In this document: positions 30,303 to 42,282 of the stretch, piece by piece
How positions within the stretch are numbered: position 1 is the stretch's first letter
How the letters are laid out: the number at the start of each line of letters is the position of its first letter
Source of the DNA: Unio delphinus
Taxonomy: Eukaryota > Mollusca > Bivalvia > Unionida > Unionidae
Assembly: GCA_029339505.1 (NCBI GenBank)
Contig: JAQISU010000180.1
Coordinates: forward strand, 988,501-1,052,500
Length of the DNA stretch: 64,000 bases
Reading direction: 5' to 3'
Position numbers and translations under genes: made by a program
Notes under the pieces: generated by a model
What the model was told of the DNA's origin: nothing
Database searches by the model: none
What the model saw: the letters and a program-made list of their open reading frames with translations, nothing else

Positions 30303-31110
30303 TCTTCCGTGACAAAGTACAAATCATTAAAGATTTGGTTGACAACACAATTTCAATTGACTCGTCTCACTACAGTTATGATACAGAATTTCAGCGGCAA
30401 CCATTAAGAGCATTTGAACCTGTCTCTTTGGATTTATTATGGAAAATTGTGATGAAGAGTCACCAAGGTCATGTGACCTTGATCAAAAAGATACTTTCAA
30501 GACTGGACTGCTGTAACTCCATTCTGTATGGTTCATCACAATATCAACTATAGAAACCTCAAAAAGTTCAAAACACAGCTGCTCGGATCATCCTTAGAGT
30601 ACAATGATCAGAACACACCTTCCCCCTGCTCTGTACCCTACACTGGCTATAAATTCGTTGCAGAATCAAATACAAAATTTATTCTCTGTGCTATGTTTCA
30701 CTGATGGACTCTCAGTCCAACATACCTATCTGACCTTACCACTGTGTACACACCAGCAAGATACTTGTGCTCCTTTTCTGACAATTATATACTCATTATT
30801 CCCACTATGAAAACGAAGTCATATGGACAACATTCTTTTGTATACCAGGGCCCAGCAACATGTAACAAATTGCCCACTGAACTTAGAGACAAAGACACAG
30901 TGATCCCATTCAAGAGTGCTCTTAAACTCACCTATTTGGACTGCACAAACATTCTTGAAGATCTAATAATGTTTCCTTCCTTAAATATTTTCAGGATTTT
31001 TTTTATGTTGTCTAATTTCATGGTGTTTGTTTTTTGTAATCATGTCATTATATATGTTTTTATGTTATAGGTGTTCAATGTTGTAAAGCACTTAGAGATT
31101 GTAGCCTGCT
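30300..31110 (+). pseudogene. Internally deleted LINE (CR1/L2-type) fragment
   Basis: Broken + strand frames read like the two ends of a non-LTR retrotransposon ORF2. First comes the linker between endonuclease and reverse transcriptase (FRDKVQIIKDLVDN, then FEPVSLDLLWKIV). It joins directly to the region after the RT core (SRLDCCNSILYG, KVQNTAARIILR, LHWL, then YQGPATCNKLPTELRDK). The whole RT catalytic core between them is missing. A 3' tail of the type tgttgtaaagcacttagag closes it. Several stops and shifts are present. Confidence 0.7.
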
Positions 31111-32857
31111 TTCTTTGAAGGTTCCGCTAAAGGTCAGCTTTTTTGGACCAAACAGGCAGCAGCATCAAATAATTTAGAAAATTGATTGAGACTGATTTTT
31201 TTTTTCATTTGCTTAGTTTTTATTCAGAATAATCAGTATTTAAAAGGGTGTCAGTTTTCTTTGAAGTTTTAGCAAACTTATTTTTCTGGGTACATTCAAA
31301 AAACAAAAGTTTGATTGTAGCAGATATTGTTCCTACCTTCAAAAGTTTGTCGATTGTAGCTAGTCATGGTAGCATAATTAGACCAACAAGTAGATCTCCA
31401 TTTATCTTTTTTTGGGGTTGGGTGGGGTGGGGTGACATTTCTGGTGGGAGAATGATGCAACCTTCTCTGGTGTCTAGCCTGCTCGGTAACGTGCAAATCG
31501 GTACCTGGCAATTCGGCCACCACCTATTCGGTAACGTGCACTTTGGTCCCAGTCTTTACGGTACCGAACTAATCGATAACAAACAGGCAACTCGGTCACA
31601 ACAAAACACAATTTATAAGACATTTAATAAGGGATTCCATCAGTGCACTAAAGTTGCACAATTTATATTGTCATTAAATTAGAAATGTCAATAAGGAATT
31701 CCATCAGTGTAGTAAAATCGCATTGCATAATGAACGATTTTAAAAAATTCATATACATTATAATTTCAAACCAAATATGATAGAAATTAAATCTTCACAA
31801 CTGATGACAAAGACCTTAAAGTTAAAATGTTCACTTCTGATAATAAATGTATTATGTTTGGTTTTATATGCTGTATCCTGGACCGTCGGTTTAGTGGATT
31901 CATGTATTAAATTACTAACAAGGGTCAGCTTCTTTCGATTAATTTCGGCTGGCTTGTAAACTGCTTATTTTCTACAGCAGTTAACTTACGACTGGCTTCT
32001 AACAAATTACTATTTTGGAATTGCTTTGTATATAGCAATCACAGGAATTGCCTTCTTCTTTACTTTAACTATAATTACCGGATTACCATGTTGTCTGTTA
32101 CTGATTAGCCTGGTACTGAAAAGATTGGGACTCGTTTGCCTGTTACCGATTAGCCTGATACCAATAAGATTGAGACCGATTTCCCTATTGCCGATTAGCC
32201 TGGGAATCGCCTTCCATGCATGTGTGAGAAATTTGTTTTTAAGAAACAGCATACAGACACATTCATGTTATATCGGAATTTGTGTCATAACAAAGCATGC
32301 TATAGCAGGGTCACACTGTTTACTGAAAATCAACTGATTCTTTTGAAATAGACATCCTTGGCCAACCTTTTATTTTATCTTGAATAATCTTTAATCTACT
32401 GACTCCTCATTAAGCAAGTCCATAATTGGCATCAACATCAGCTTTTAACTGCGTAAATAAGTTACATAATTCTGCATAAAGCCCTCTATTCATCTACATT
32501 ATTGATGTAGAAAATGATGTCATTAAACATTTGATATTTTCAATTGAAAAATGACATCACATCCTAAATTTGGGATGTTTTTAGTTATAGATGGGCACAT
32601 TTTATGTTATTGGATTGCTTTGTTTAGGTTATATTGCATTTGTTTTGGTTGACTTTCTTAATTCAGAAAGAGAATTTCTTTTTTATATATTTTGTTTTAC
32701 TGTGGACCTACCTAAAGTTTACATATCCATTAATATGCCTTATAGGCAGATGCTTTCATGATATATTGATGCATTTCCAATATCTAATGTATTATTTGTT
32801 ATGCACTTGTAAATGTTCAAAAGTCTTACATTGTGCTTCCATTCTTTTAAATGCCAG
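31111..32857. other. Intron with inverted foldback repeats
   Basis: Around 31476-31600 clusters of tcggtaacgtgcaaatcggt-type sequence occur, and around 32075-32215 their inverted counterparts (ctgttaccgattagcctg). Both arms contain several short iterations of cggtaac. This looks like a ~740-bp foldback or subterminally repeated MITE; exact ends are not clear. No gene seen. Confidence 0.5.
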
Positions 32858-33045
32858 GCTGCTTGTTGGAGTCCTTCTGGAGATGTTCTGCTTTTTACCA
32901 CAGAAAATGAGCCAATCATCTACTACCTTACTTTTCGTGGTATGGCAGATAAAAGTAAACCTTTGATTGGTGGGTCCCAAGCTGCTGTGGCTTGTCTAGA
33001 CCTATCAGAAATCACAGTTAAGACTGACTCAGGAGATGATGTAAG
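32858..33045 (+). CDS. AAAS: Aladin (AAAS) internal exon
   Basis: 188-bp exon, acceptor ttaaatgccag, donor gtaaat, phase 0 to +2. It encodes AACWSPSGDVLLFTTENEPI, then YYLTFRGMADKSKP, IGGSQAAVACLDLSEITV and ends at an Arg codon completed by the next exon. CWSPxGxxLLFT...EPxIYxLxF...DLSE is the aladin pattern. Splice phase and order fit the flanking exons. Confidence 0.9.
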
Positions 33046-34279
33046 GTAAATTCAACTATCCTTTGAATTTATTTTCTAGGAATAGGGAACTTCTGTCATA
33101 TGGGAAAAGGTTTTCATCATAGACACTAACTTATTCATTAAATTGCATATGGCAGACATTATGCTATATCCTAAGGGCCGTTTCTTTTAAACATAAAGGT
33201 ACCTTGGGAAGCACCTTTTTAAAAAATGTATGCCAGGCAACTCTGATTACTCTATGAGTTCATATGAAAATGAAACAAAATTCTAAATTGTAATTGTGGG
33301 TGACTCAAAGGGCCTTCCCTGTGTCCCAATTACATTAACTGGAACTGCCCTAAAGTTGATTTTTTTTTTTACATTTTTGCTGTATCCTGAAAAATTGCTT
33401 TAAGAAATGAAACTAACTTTACTGACCTTTTACAACAAGATCATTTTTAAGTTAATCTGAAAGTTTCTGTTTAATGTTAACCTCTAATCAGTTGACTACT
33501 AAACTCATTGAACAGCTCTCCAGGTATAACCAGATACCAGTCATACCCACAATGCCTTGTAGAATATTAACTTTTATCAGCTTGCAAAATGGGGAAAAGT
33601 TTCTACAGAATTGGCTGATGTCTAATTCAGGTTAAACTTGTTTATGAAATTTCAGTTTATTTATCATTGCAAAATATGTAAGCTCGTGTGTTTTACATGG
33701 TCGGTAAATGTAGTTTGGAATGGTAGTTTTTTTCAAACAAGGAGAAGGAACCTAATTGGCATGTTTGAAGTACTGTTTATTTGACTTGCATCTGTTTTAA
33801 TTATTCATCTAGCAAACATTATGCTTGAAAAATCCAAAAACTTATCCAAATTGAACATCTTTGCAGCCATACAGAATACAAAGTTACTTCAAATTTTGTG
33901 CAACGTATTTACCCCCCCCCCCAAAAAAAATAAATGTCATATGCTAAGCAAAATATTGAATTTCCCTAAGTTGTCAGACAAAAGGGTTTTTGATAAATCC
34001 TTAGCCTTTAAAATCTTTCGTGATCCAGACATGATTTTTCTCCATTTTAAAACAGAATTTCGCTTTTCTCCTGACATGAATCCGATTTTTCTTGATATTG
34101 TCTGTTTTTTTTAAAAAAAATTATCATGACTGATCCAGTTTTATAAACAGTCTGTTCGGTCCCATTTCGCGAGGACCCTTTTACATTCGCGCCATTTATT
34201 AATTAGCCCAAGATTCTCATAAAGAGTATTGTGATTGGTCAGAAGTTTAATTCATCTAATGAATGAATCTTTGTGTAAA
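33046..34279. other. Aladin intron, nothing recognised
   Basis: AT-rich intron with C and A homopolymers near 33911-33930. No coding or repeat structure recognised apart from low-complexity runs. Confidence 0.6.
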
Positions 34280-34714
34280 GGAAACTGATGGCAATGGAAA
34301 GAAGAAGCATGCTTGCAAAAAATGGCATCCTTAGTTGTTGAGAGAGACCATGACATGAGAAATTTAGATAAAGGTTTAAAAAATATATGGAAATGGGAGT
34401 GGCTGGAGCGAAAAATCGAATTTAGTTGCTCAGTTTATAAGAAAACTGAACACTCGAGGACTGTCATTTTGTGACCTCTGCAGTAAAGATATAAATTACA
34501 GAAGTCGTGGTTGGAAGAGTCTAGAACAGCACCTACAAAAGAAGCTGCATACAGAAAAATTTAAGCTCAGAAGCACAAACTGCAGTCTTGGTGGTAAGTA
34601 TTTCTGTTATATATCTTTTTCACAGGGAAATCGAGTCTTGTTTATAAAAGCGAGTTGGAGGCTTTCTGCTATGGTAGCCAGTGTTATATGAATGGACGAG
34701 GAACTCTGCATCAT

Positions 34715-34786
<72 letters not shown>

Positions 34787-37481
34787 TTCTTCTTTATTAC
34801 AGGCCTGATTAAATTTACATATTGAATAATTTTGAAGCAGTCCTTATGTATTATTTAAAGCTGCAGCAGTTAATGGTTTTGAATGAGTATAGAGCTCGCT
34901 TTTATGCTTTATGTTCTTTGGACAATGTTCATTTTGCATTTTAAAATACATAGAGTTAATGAACATTTCTAGAAGTCTTTAAGATGATAATGTGCATCAT
35001 ACAATTGAATTTGTTTAAAACAAGTTTTATGCTTATCTTTTATGGTTAGTTTAAATATATGGAATCAGGTCTCGTGTACAAAGTTGAAATAATATACCAC
35101 CAGATAATCAGAATATGTATTTCATAGTATTTGTCAGATCATTGCATTCTTGTTTTAAAATTGTCTAATTACCCAAATACATGAGAATTTTTTTTCTTCC
35201 AATAGTTTTCCAGTGTTTAATATCTTTCTATCCCAAAATAGAAATATCATGTATTGTCTGTACTAACATTTTTAGTACATGCCTTCACCTCACCTGCTGA
35301 TTGCAAGTAAATAAAGTCGTATTATTGTCATTACTACTGGACTTGAAAAAAAAAGATAAAAGTAAGTCACATGAATGCACTTTTTACTTCAGCGGCTTTC
35401 CGAAAGAGTAGTACTTTAACATCAGAGATGGACCATGTACGTATGGCATTCATCCAATCTTTAAATCAGCTAAGATTCAGCAACCAGCACCAGTACAAAT
35501 AACACCTCTAACAGAATCACAAATGCAGAAGCAATGATTCTTGCTTTTACCGAAGAGAATTTATTATCATTTTCAGTTGTTCCTTGTATGATTGATCTTT
35601 CAAAAACTTTGGCCAATGATAAAAAAGCATTGGATGGGATTAGTATTAATGGGACAACTGCATCATACAAACTTAGATTTGGACTTTGGAAAACGTTCCA
35701 AAAAGACCTGATTACAGTAATGAAATCCATCCATTTTTCTTTAAATATGGATAAAAGTACAAGTTCAAACTTCCAGAAAATTCTCGTTATGTTTCTACAA
35801 TCCAGAGACAAGTGGTTGTTCAACACTTTGCTTCTTTGTCCGTCACCAAAGTGAACACTGAGACATTATATCTGGCAGTGACAAATTTATTGGAAAAGAA
35901 TGACATACCATGGACAAATGTTAGGTCTCTTCTTATGGACTTCGTGTAATGTTATGCATGGTTGAAAATCTGGATTGGAAACCAGAATAAGGAGTGAGAA
36001 AGCCCCCCCCCCCATTTATTGGATGTGGATGGAGATTTAAGTCATCATGTCCATAATGCTGCCAAATCATTCTGTAAACCCCCTCTTTGATTTATTGAAC
36101 AGTTGTACAATAACCTGTTTAATAACTTGATGTGGTCACCTGATCTGCGTGGGTTTTTTTGAGGAGATTTATGTTATCCTCAATGTTAAATATACCTTGC
36201 CTCAGTGATATGTTCAGTCACAGATGGCTCTCTGTGTATGATGTTACTTTGGTTACACTGAGATTGTTTTTTGCGCTGACAGTATTTTATTTTCCATGGA
36301 TATCCAAGTTAAATTCAGAAAGAGTAAAATTCCTTCCTGCCATTGTAGAGATATACCAAAGGCATGTAATATCAGAATCTTCCAAAGAAAGAATTGCTGA
36401 AATAAGAAAGGTACTAGTCTTTTTCATTTCATGTTTTTTCCGTTTTTCCCGCAGTTAGGTTTTAATCATGAATGTTGCATGTAGTAAAGTAAAATGCATA
36501 TATCTTTGCCCCTTCTGATCATCTTTTATGTAATAGAAACATACTTAATGCTGCAAATTTTAGTTACAGTATGTGAAGATAAAACATTATGGTTATATTT
36601 AAAGTACAGATTATAAGACACCACACCTTCACTGTCTTTTAAGCAGGAATTATTGAAGGTGATTGCATAACTATTTCATTTAAATATTTATTTTACAGGT
36701 AAAACTATTTAAGGACTTTATCAGATGCTGTGTGAAATTAGAAGTTATAACTAGTACAACATCCTTCAGTTATTGGTTCTAAAGCAAAACAGATTGTTAA
36801 GAACTCTGCCAGAAAAGACCATATTATGACGAGTTTTATAAACAGGTACATTTTTATTGCAATGCAATGCCTTTTGTCCAGAAAAGTGAGAATTGCTTCT
36901 ATAATTTTGTCAGTATTGAAAATGAACAATCACACCCACAAATCAGAAAAAATTACACCATAAAATCTGATCACACTATACAAATACACATGCTGGAAGG
37001 GAGTACAAAAAAAGTGGAATTCCATATATATTTAATGAATGCAGATACACTGTTTGCCTTTACTCTGTGAAACTTGTACAACACAGCACTGTCATTAATT
37101 TTTAATTTTATACAATTTTGTCATTCAAGTTAAGTTTTGGTTCAACCTAATTTATACTTTATACAAGATCAGATGTATTACATTTATGTTTTTATTTTAC
37201 AACATGTTAATATTTTCAGGTTGAAGAAGAATATGTTACCTGTGGCATGACTGCATTACAAGTTGCCTATCAACAAAAAATTTCTGAAGTCTGTTGCTGC
37301 AATCCATCTAGACCACTCCTTGTCACTCACATACCTTCAGAGATTGCCAACTCTAGCATCAAATGTTTTAACTGAAGATAAGTTGGACAAATATGATTTG
37401 GAAGTTAGAAGATTCCAAACTGATTCACATCCAGAGTTTAAGAAGGGACAAAGCTTAGAGTGGTGATATTTTTTCCAGATA
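34280..37481 (+). pseudogene. Decayed hAT transposase, 5' part
   Basis: + strand fragments in several frames: a BED-like zinc finger (LSFCDLCSKDI, HLQKKLHTEKF, about 34440-34590) ending at a gtaagt donor; a catalytic-domain part (35530-35940) with AMILAFTEENLL, SINGTTASYKLRFG and IHFSLNMDKSTSSNFQKIL; HLLDVDGDLSHHVHNAAKSF (about 36015-36075); and a later part (37220-37466). Between them are many stops and frameshifts. Microsatellite (TA)n at 34722-34782 lies inside. The 3' end of the gene continues beyond an inserted pogo-like element, at 39861. Confidence 0.65.
34716..34783. repeat. (TG)n(TA)n microsatellite
   Basis: A short tg run followed by about 27 ta repeats. Confidence 0.98.
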
Positions 37482-38453
37482 CCGTATTTTCCGGCCTATA
37501 ATTCGATGCGGAGTATAAGTCGAATTCAAAACTTTTGTACATTTTCCATCCTTCGTCCATATATAAGTCGATTCAGAGTATAAGACGAGGCCAGGTCAAT
37601 ATCTTGGTTTCATATATTACACTACTAATGGTATCGTTGTATGATATTCCATATTACCAGCAATCTTGAATTTGCATTACGGATGCTAACATGCTTGTGA
37701 TTTTACAAATCACTGCTATATTCTGTTATCAATTGGCACAGCTGAATAAACAAGTACATGCTTATTTTATTATAATTGAAAGCACATCGATGTTGTAGTT
37801 CATTTTATTACCTGTAGTTATGAACGTAACTTATAAAAACTTGTCATTTTATATCATAAGTTTGAAAGTCACAGACTCCATTAAATTGATTTGTATATAT
37901 ACATATACTATTTTCTAAGTGTTTGTTCTGTTTGGACTTGGATATAATTAACATTTTATTACTAATCTATTCGACGATATACCCCACTATTATCTTTATT
38001 GGCGAGTTCGAATACAAAGTAATGGGTATAATCTCTTGTCCTTCTTACAAATTTTGTATGGATAACGGCTTCAATAGAATATTGACAGATTTTCATTTCC
38101 TTAAAAAGAGCCCCATTTCTCTACTGGCAGCCTTGCTGATTTTACCTATTCTGTAGATTCTTGTCCTCAATCTGGTTTCAATTATAGCCAAAGCACTAAG
38201 CATGTTTAATTACCGTGTAAATAACACTGCATAGCCATGTTGTTGTTGTGACAATGTACATCGTAATTAAAACAAGAATGAATTCTTGATTTAGAGGTGT
38301 TAATTGATAATGGAATATAGTAGGCTCGTAATACATGAGGATTATCACAATCGTTGGGTAACTCAAAATATAGTCTTTTTTTTCTTTGCAAAAGCTACAA
38401 ATAAAAACCGCTCTGAATTTTAAAAAAAACAATCTTTTACATGGACAATTCTT

Positions 38454-38501
<48 letters not shown>

Positions 38502-39858
38502 TGCATACACACATGCATGTGCGAGCTCACTATATATCTGATTTTAGTTTAGTTTAAACCATATTTGTTTTAATTATGATATCCATTGCAACAAGTAGTG
38601 CGTTGTCTTATACTAAGTCCCCTTCTTTGCATGAACCTATAACACCATGACACACTTCCACTAAAATTTTAAATTTCTAATTCAGTTGCGATTTCCTTTG
38701 CCTTGAGTCTGAGATCAATAGAGTTCATTCCACAACACGCAGCATGTTGTCTCAAGACATATTCTTCTAATTTATCCTCAGTATTAATCCATCTTGCTTT
38801 GCAGCCACGATTTGCTTTCTTTGGTTGTTTGCTTTTTTGTAGCACATAATGCAACTGTAGCTTTATGCCAATCCCAGACACATTTTTCACTTACATCATA
38901 TTTCCTGTGAGCAGCCATATTCCCCTCTTTCTCTTCAGCGAACTTTACAACTTCCAGCTTAAAAGCTGCATTGTAAGACTTGTGTGATTTGACAGGAGGC
39001 ATTGTGAGATAAGATGTATGATTTGTACGGGGACACTGAAATGTCAGCTGATTAAGAATGAATATAGGTGAAGTGTTGACATTACAATTTGCTTTAAACT
39101 GAATTGTGAAACTAAAAATGGATCACTGATGATCTACGAGTACCGGTAGTCCATCTACCATATATATCTGATTTTAGTTTAGTTTAAACTATATTTATTT
39201 TGAGAAACTTTGTCAAATACAATTAGAAACATATGATTTGGGAGATTCAGGAGAAAGCATGATCTACATTATCTTATAAATATAGAATGCTCGAGTTAAT
39301 ATGGATTACATCCCTTTGTAGGATCAATTAGATCAATCAAAAAGCTATGCCAGTGATCACTCGTGTGTGTCCAACTCTATACTGAAAAATCAAACATTAA
39401 TGAACCAGTTGCTAAAATGTGATCAGGAAGAATGAGGTATGATTAAAAAGGATGAATAAAACAAACTTATTTCATATCTATTTTTAGGAACAAACAATAT
39501 TCTTTGAATTAGAACAGTACACTATAGAGTAACAACCGTAAGTGTGATATGCGGCCCAGTGAAATTTTTACCGGTAATTGTTTTCTATTTTTATGTTTGA
39601 AAAACAAGAAATACATGCAGAATGCAAAATAAATAATGTCAATTTATAAATATAAATGCAGTCATATAAAACTTCTATGTGACCTGTTTTCAATAATGCA
39701 GAATTTAGAGCAATTTTAATAGCATACCGGGTACTGTAATCAATATATAAGTCGATGCAATTTCAATGAAACAATCCATATATAAGTTGATTCGGAGTAT
39801 AAGACGAAGACCTGACTTTCAAGTAAAAAAGTATTGACTTATAGGCCGGAAAATACGG
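37482..39858 (-). mobile_element. pogo/Tigger-like DNA transposon, decayed, nested in the hAT
   Basis: 2.38 kb bounded by TIRs ccgtattttccggcctata (37482-37500) and its complement (about 39840-39858), with TA on each side (37480-37481, 39859-39860). Subterminal iterations of agtataagtcga/agtataagacga are present. On the - strand two overlapping frames (39002-38784 and 38890-38669) encode a helix-turn-helix start, YNAAFKLEVVKFAEEKEGN followed by KYDVSEKCVWDWHK, then a CENP-B-type second domain (ARWINTEDKLEEYVLRQ). The DDE domain is missing. Contains a (TC)n run at 38457-38498. Confidence 0.8.
38457..38499. repeat. (TC)n microsatellite
   Basis: About 21 tc repeats inside the pogo-like element. 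Confidence 0.98.
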
Positions 39859-39860
39859 TA

Positions 39861-40400
39861 CCCATGTTCATCTAAGATGGTCATGTCTTTACTGAGTTGT
39901 TTTTATGGCCCACAAGTTGAATCCTTCTTCAATGTCATGAATGATATTATTGATTCTAAATCGGGAAGGATAAACATTGAAACCTACAACTCGGTACAGA
40001 AGATAAAATATGGCCTTAGGGCATCTGGTAAATGTGCAGTCAGTTATAAGAAAAAAGATTTTTTTGCATGAAAGAACAGATGTAGTCCTATGTCGGAATA
40101 TGTGAACTGCATGTCGCCAATACAAGCTGGAGCTTGAAAGGAAAAATGCTCTCGTTGAGATGGAAAAGAAATGATTGCACATTGAGCCAACAAAATCATT
40201 TGTGACAAAAAGGAAGGCTAAAGAAGTCTTTGATAAAGCCGCAAAAAGAGTTCGACTGGCATATGAACAGGTGGACAAAAAGACAAGTGAATATATAGGA
40301 TTATTGTATATATTTGATGTACTTGGGTGTTTATTTTACATACTTGTTATGAAAAGAGAGAAGTGTAATATGTTGTCAGCAAACGATGCCTAATCATTTA
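39861..40400 (+). pseudogene. Decayed hAT transposase, 3' part
   Basis: Resumes the hAT gene after the pogo-like insertion. The frame at 39877-40071 encodes LLSCFYGPQVESFFNVMND and IDSKSGRINIETYNSVQKIK, the C-terminal dimerisation-region pattern of hAT transposases (VExxFxxMxDxxxxxxGR...ETY). It is followed by broken frames with a charged tail to about 40393. Confidence 0.65.
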
Positions 40401-41380
40401 CATAATTATGATATGAACACTGACATGCACATGAAATTGCTTAAGCACCAATAGTATTGGAGAACAAATTCATGTGACAGTAAATATTGTTAAATTATTC
40501 AAGTTAAATATTTTTGGTAAGTTTTGTATATTTTTCAAATGATTATTTTGTTATATATTATAATCATAATTGCACCAGCAGCAGCTTTTCATGCTTGTTA
40601 AATGCAGTTTTCGTTGGGGGCCTTGGAACCCTGATCAGGGGCACTGCTTCTTGAAACCCCATTCAGAAGTACCTCCAAACCCCACTTTCAGATTTTCAGA
40701 TTTTTTGGGGGAAGACCAAAATCATGTCTGATGATCTTATCCTTCTCACTGGCCCTATTATGTAATTCTTTACAGTCTGTTCTGATTTCAATAATCAAGT
40801 TTGTTTCCAGCCAATCTATATCCATAGTTATAAAGAACTAATCTCTTTGTAATTAGAGTGGACTATCTCAGAATACAAAGTAAGTTACAATATTGACTGA
40901 TGATCTTCTTAAGGTAAAGGAACCTACTATTGGAGTCAGTCTCAGCACGAGGCTGAATATTTATAATCTGTTGTGTCTTTCAAGAATTCATGAAAATGAG
41001 TTAATTAAAAGTAGTTACATACCAAAGTACAAGTCGGTGGGGGGGGGGCGCTAATGACATCAGATAATTTTTATTTTGTCAGTCATATCATTTGTGAATC
41101 GTGGGATTGGATAAACTCTGTGCACTCATAAATGAACACTGAAGCAGCTCCTAAGACATTAATCTTGGTTATGATAGTTATGGTAAGGTGTGCAATGATT
41201 CCATCGATCTGTCCATCTGTATTTATTTCAGTCTGTCTCCCCATAAACTGTTGGCTGGAAATTCACCAGATTTGCAAGATATGTTGCCTTCTGAGTTTGA
41301 TATTGGTATTTTGTTCTTTTATATACCATAATTTCCAAGTTACCCATGTTCTGGTTTGTTAAATTATTTGTTATTTTTGC
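40401..41380. other. Intron, nothing recognised
   Basis: AT-rich intron with a G9 run at 41039-41048. No gene or clear repeat seen. Confidence 0.55.
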
Positions 41381-42282
41381 TTAAAGGCATACAACCTATG
41401 TAAAAACGAATGAAATTATATATTTCTTTTTTCAGTTTGTGATTACTTATTTAGTTGAAAAATTACAATTCAGGTTATTACTGAGGCTGAAATCAGGCTA
41501 GTATCGGAAATTTTGTGATAAAATACGTGATTTTTCATTATTGTCTGGCAGACAAAAATTCGCTATTTGCCACGCCTATATTCATGTAACCTCTAAGTTG
41601 ACCTCTCCTAAAGATTAAGAATTTTAGCCATGCGCAAACACTTGTTTACAAAACTAATGGCATGTCTGCAACTAAATTGAAAACCAAAATTTAGATTCTG
41701 AAAGGGGGGAAAACTCTGGTCAGTTATGGCAGCACACGCATATGTATTGGTGACCAGCATGAATGATGGAAGAAAAAGAAGATCACTTTGAGCCTGAAAA
41801 CTAATCCAGATGTCGCCAAATTCTTGCTGGATACTGGTGAGTCTCAATTTTGCAATGAACAGTCAAGTTTTTATACCGCTATTTTATTTCTGTATTGTTA
41901 ACTCTTTAGTAAAACTCTTAAAATTACATATTTTATATAAACTGGCATTATTCCATTTAGCTTGAAATAAAATTTCACAGCCCTGCAACAATATCGCTGA
42001 AGCCCGTATGTACATCACTGCTGCTATTTTGGAGGCTACCTAAGGCGAATTAATGATCATTTTCATTTTCGCATGCAACCATAAGAGTTTATTTAGAGGC
42101 AAGCAATCACTACTGTTGTTTTTAATAAAATTATATTATAATGTAAAGGGTCATGGCTGTAAATGAAAGTAATACAATACAGTTAAGTATATTTTAAGCA
42201 TACTATTATTTGTAAAGTATATAAAATTATTGTGTTTAATGAAACATTTATTTTCTCTTGCTATATTAGTTATGAATTGAAT

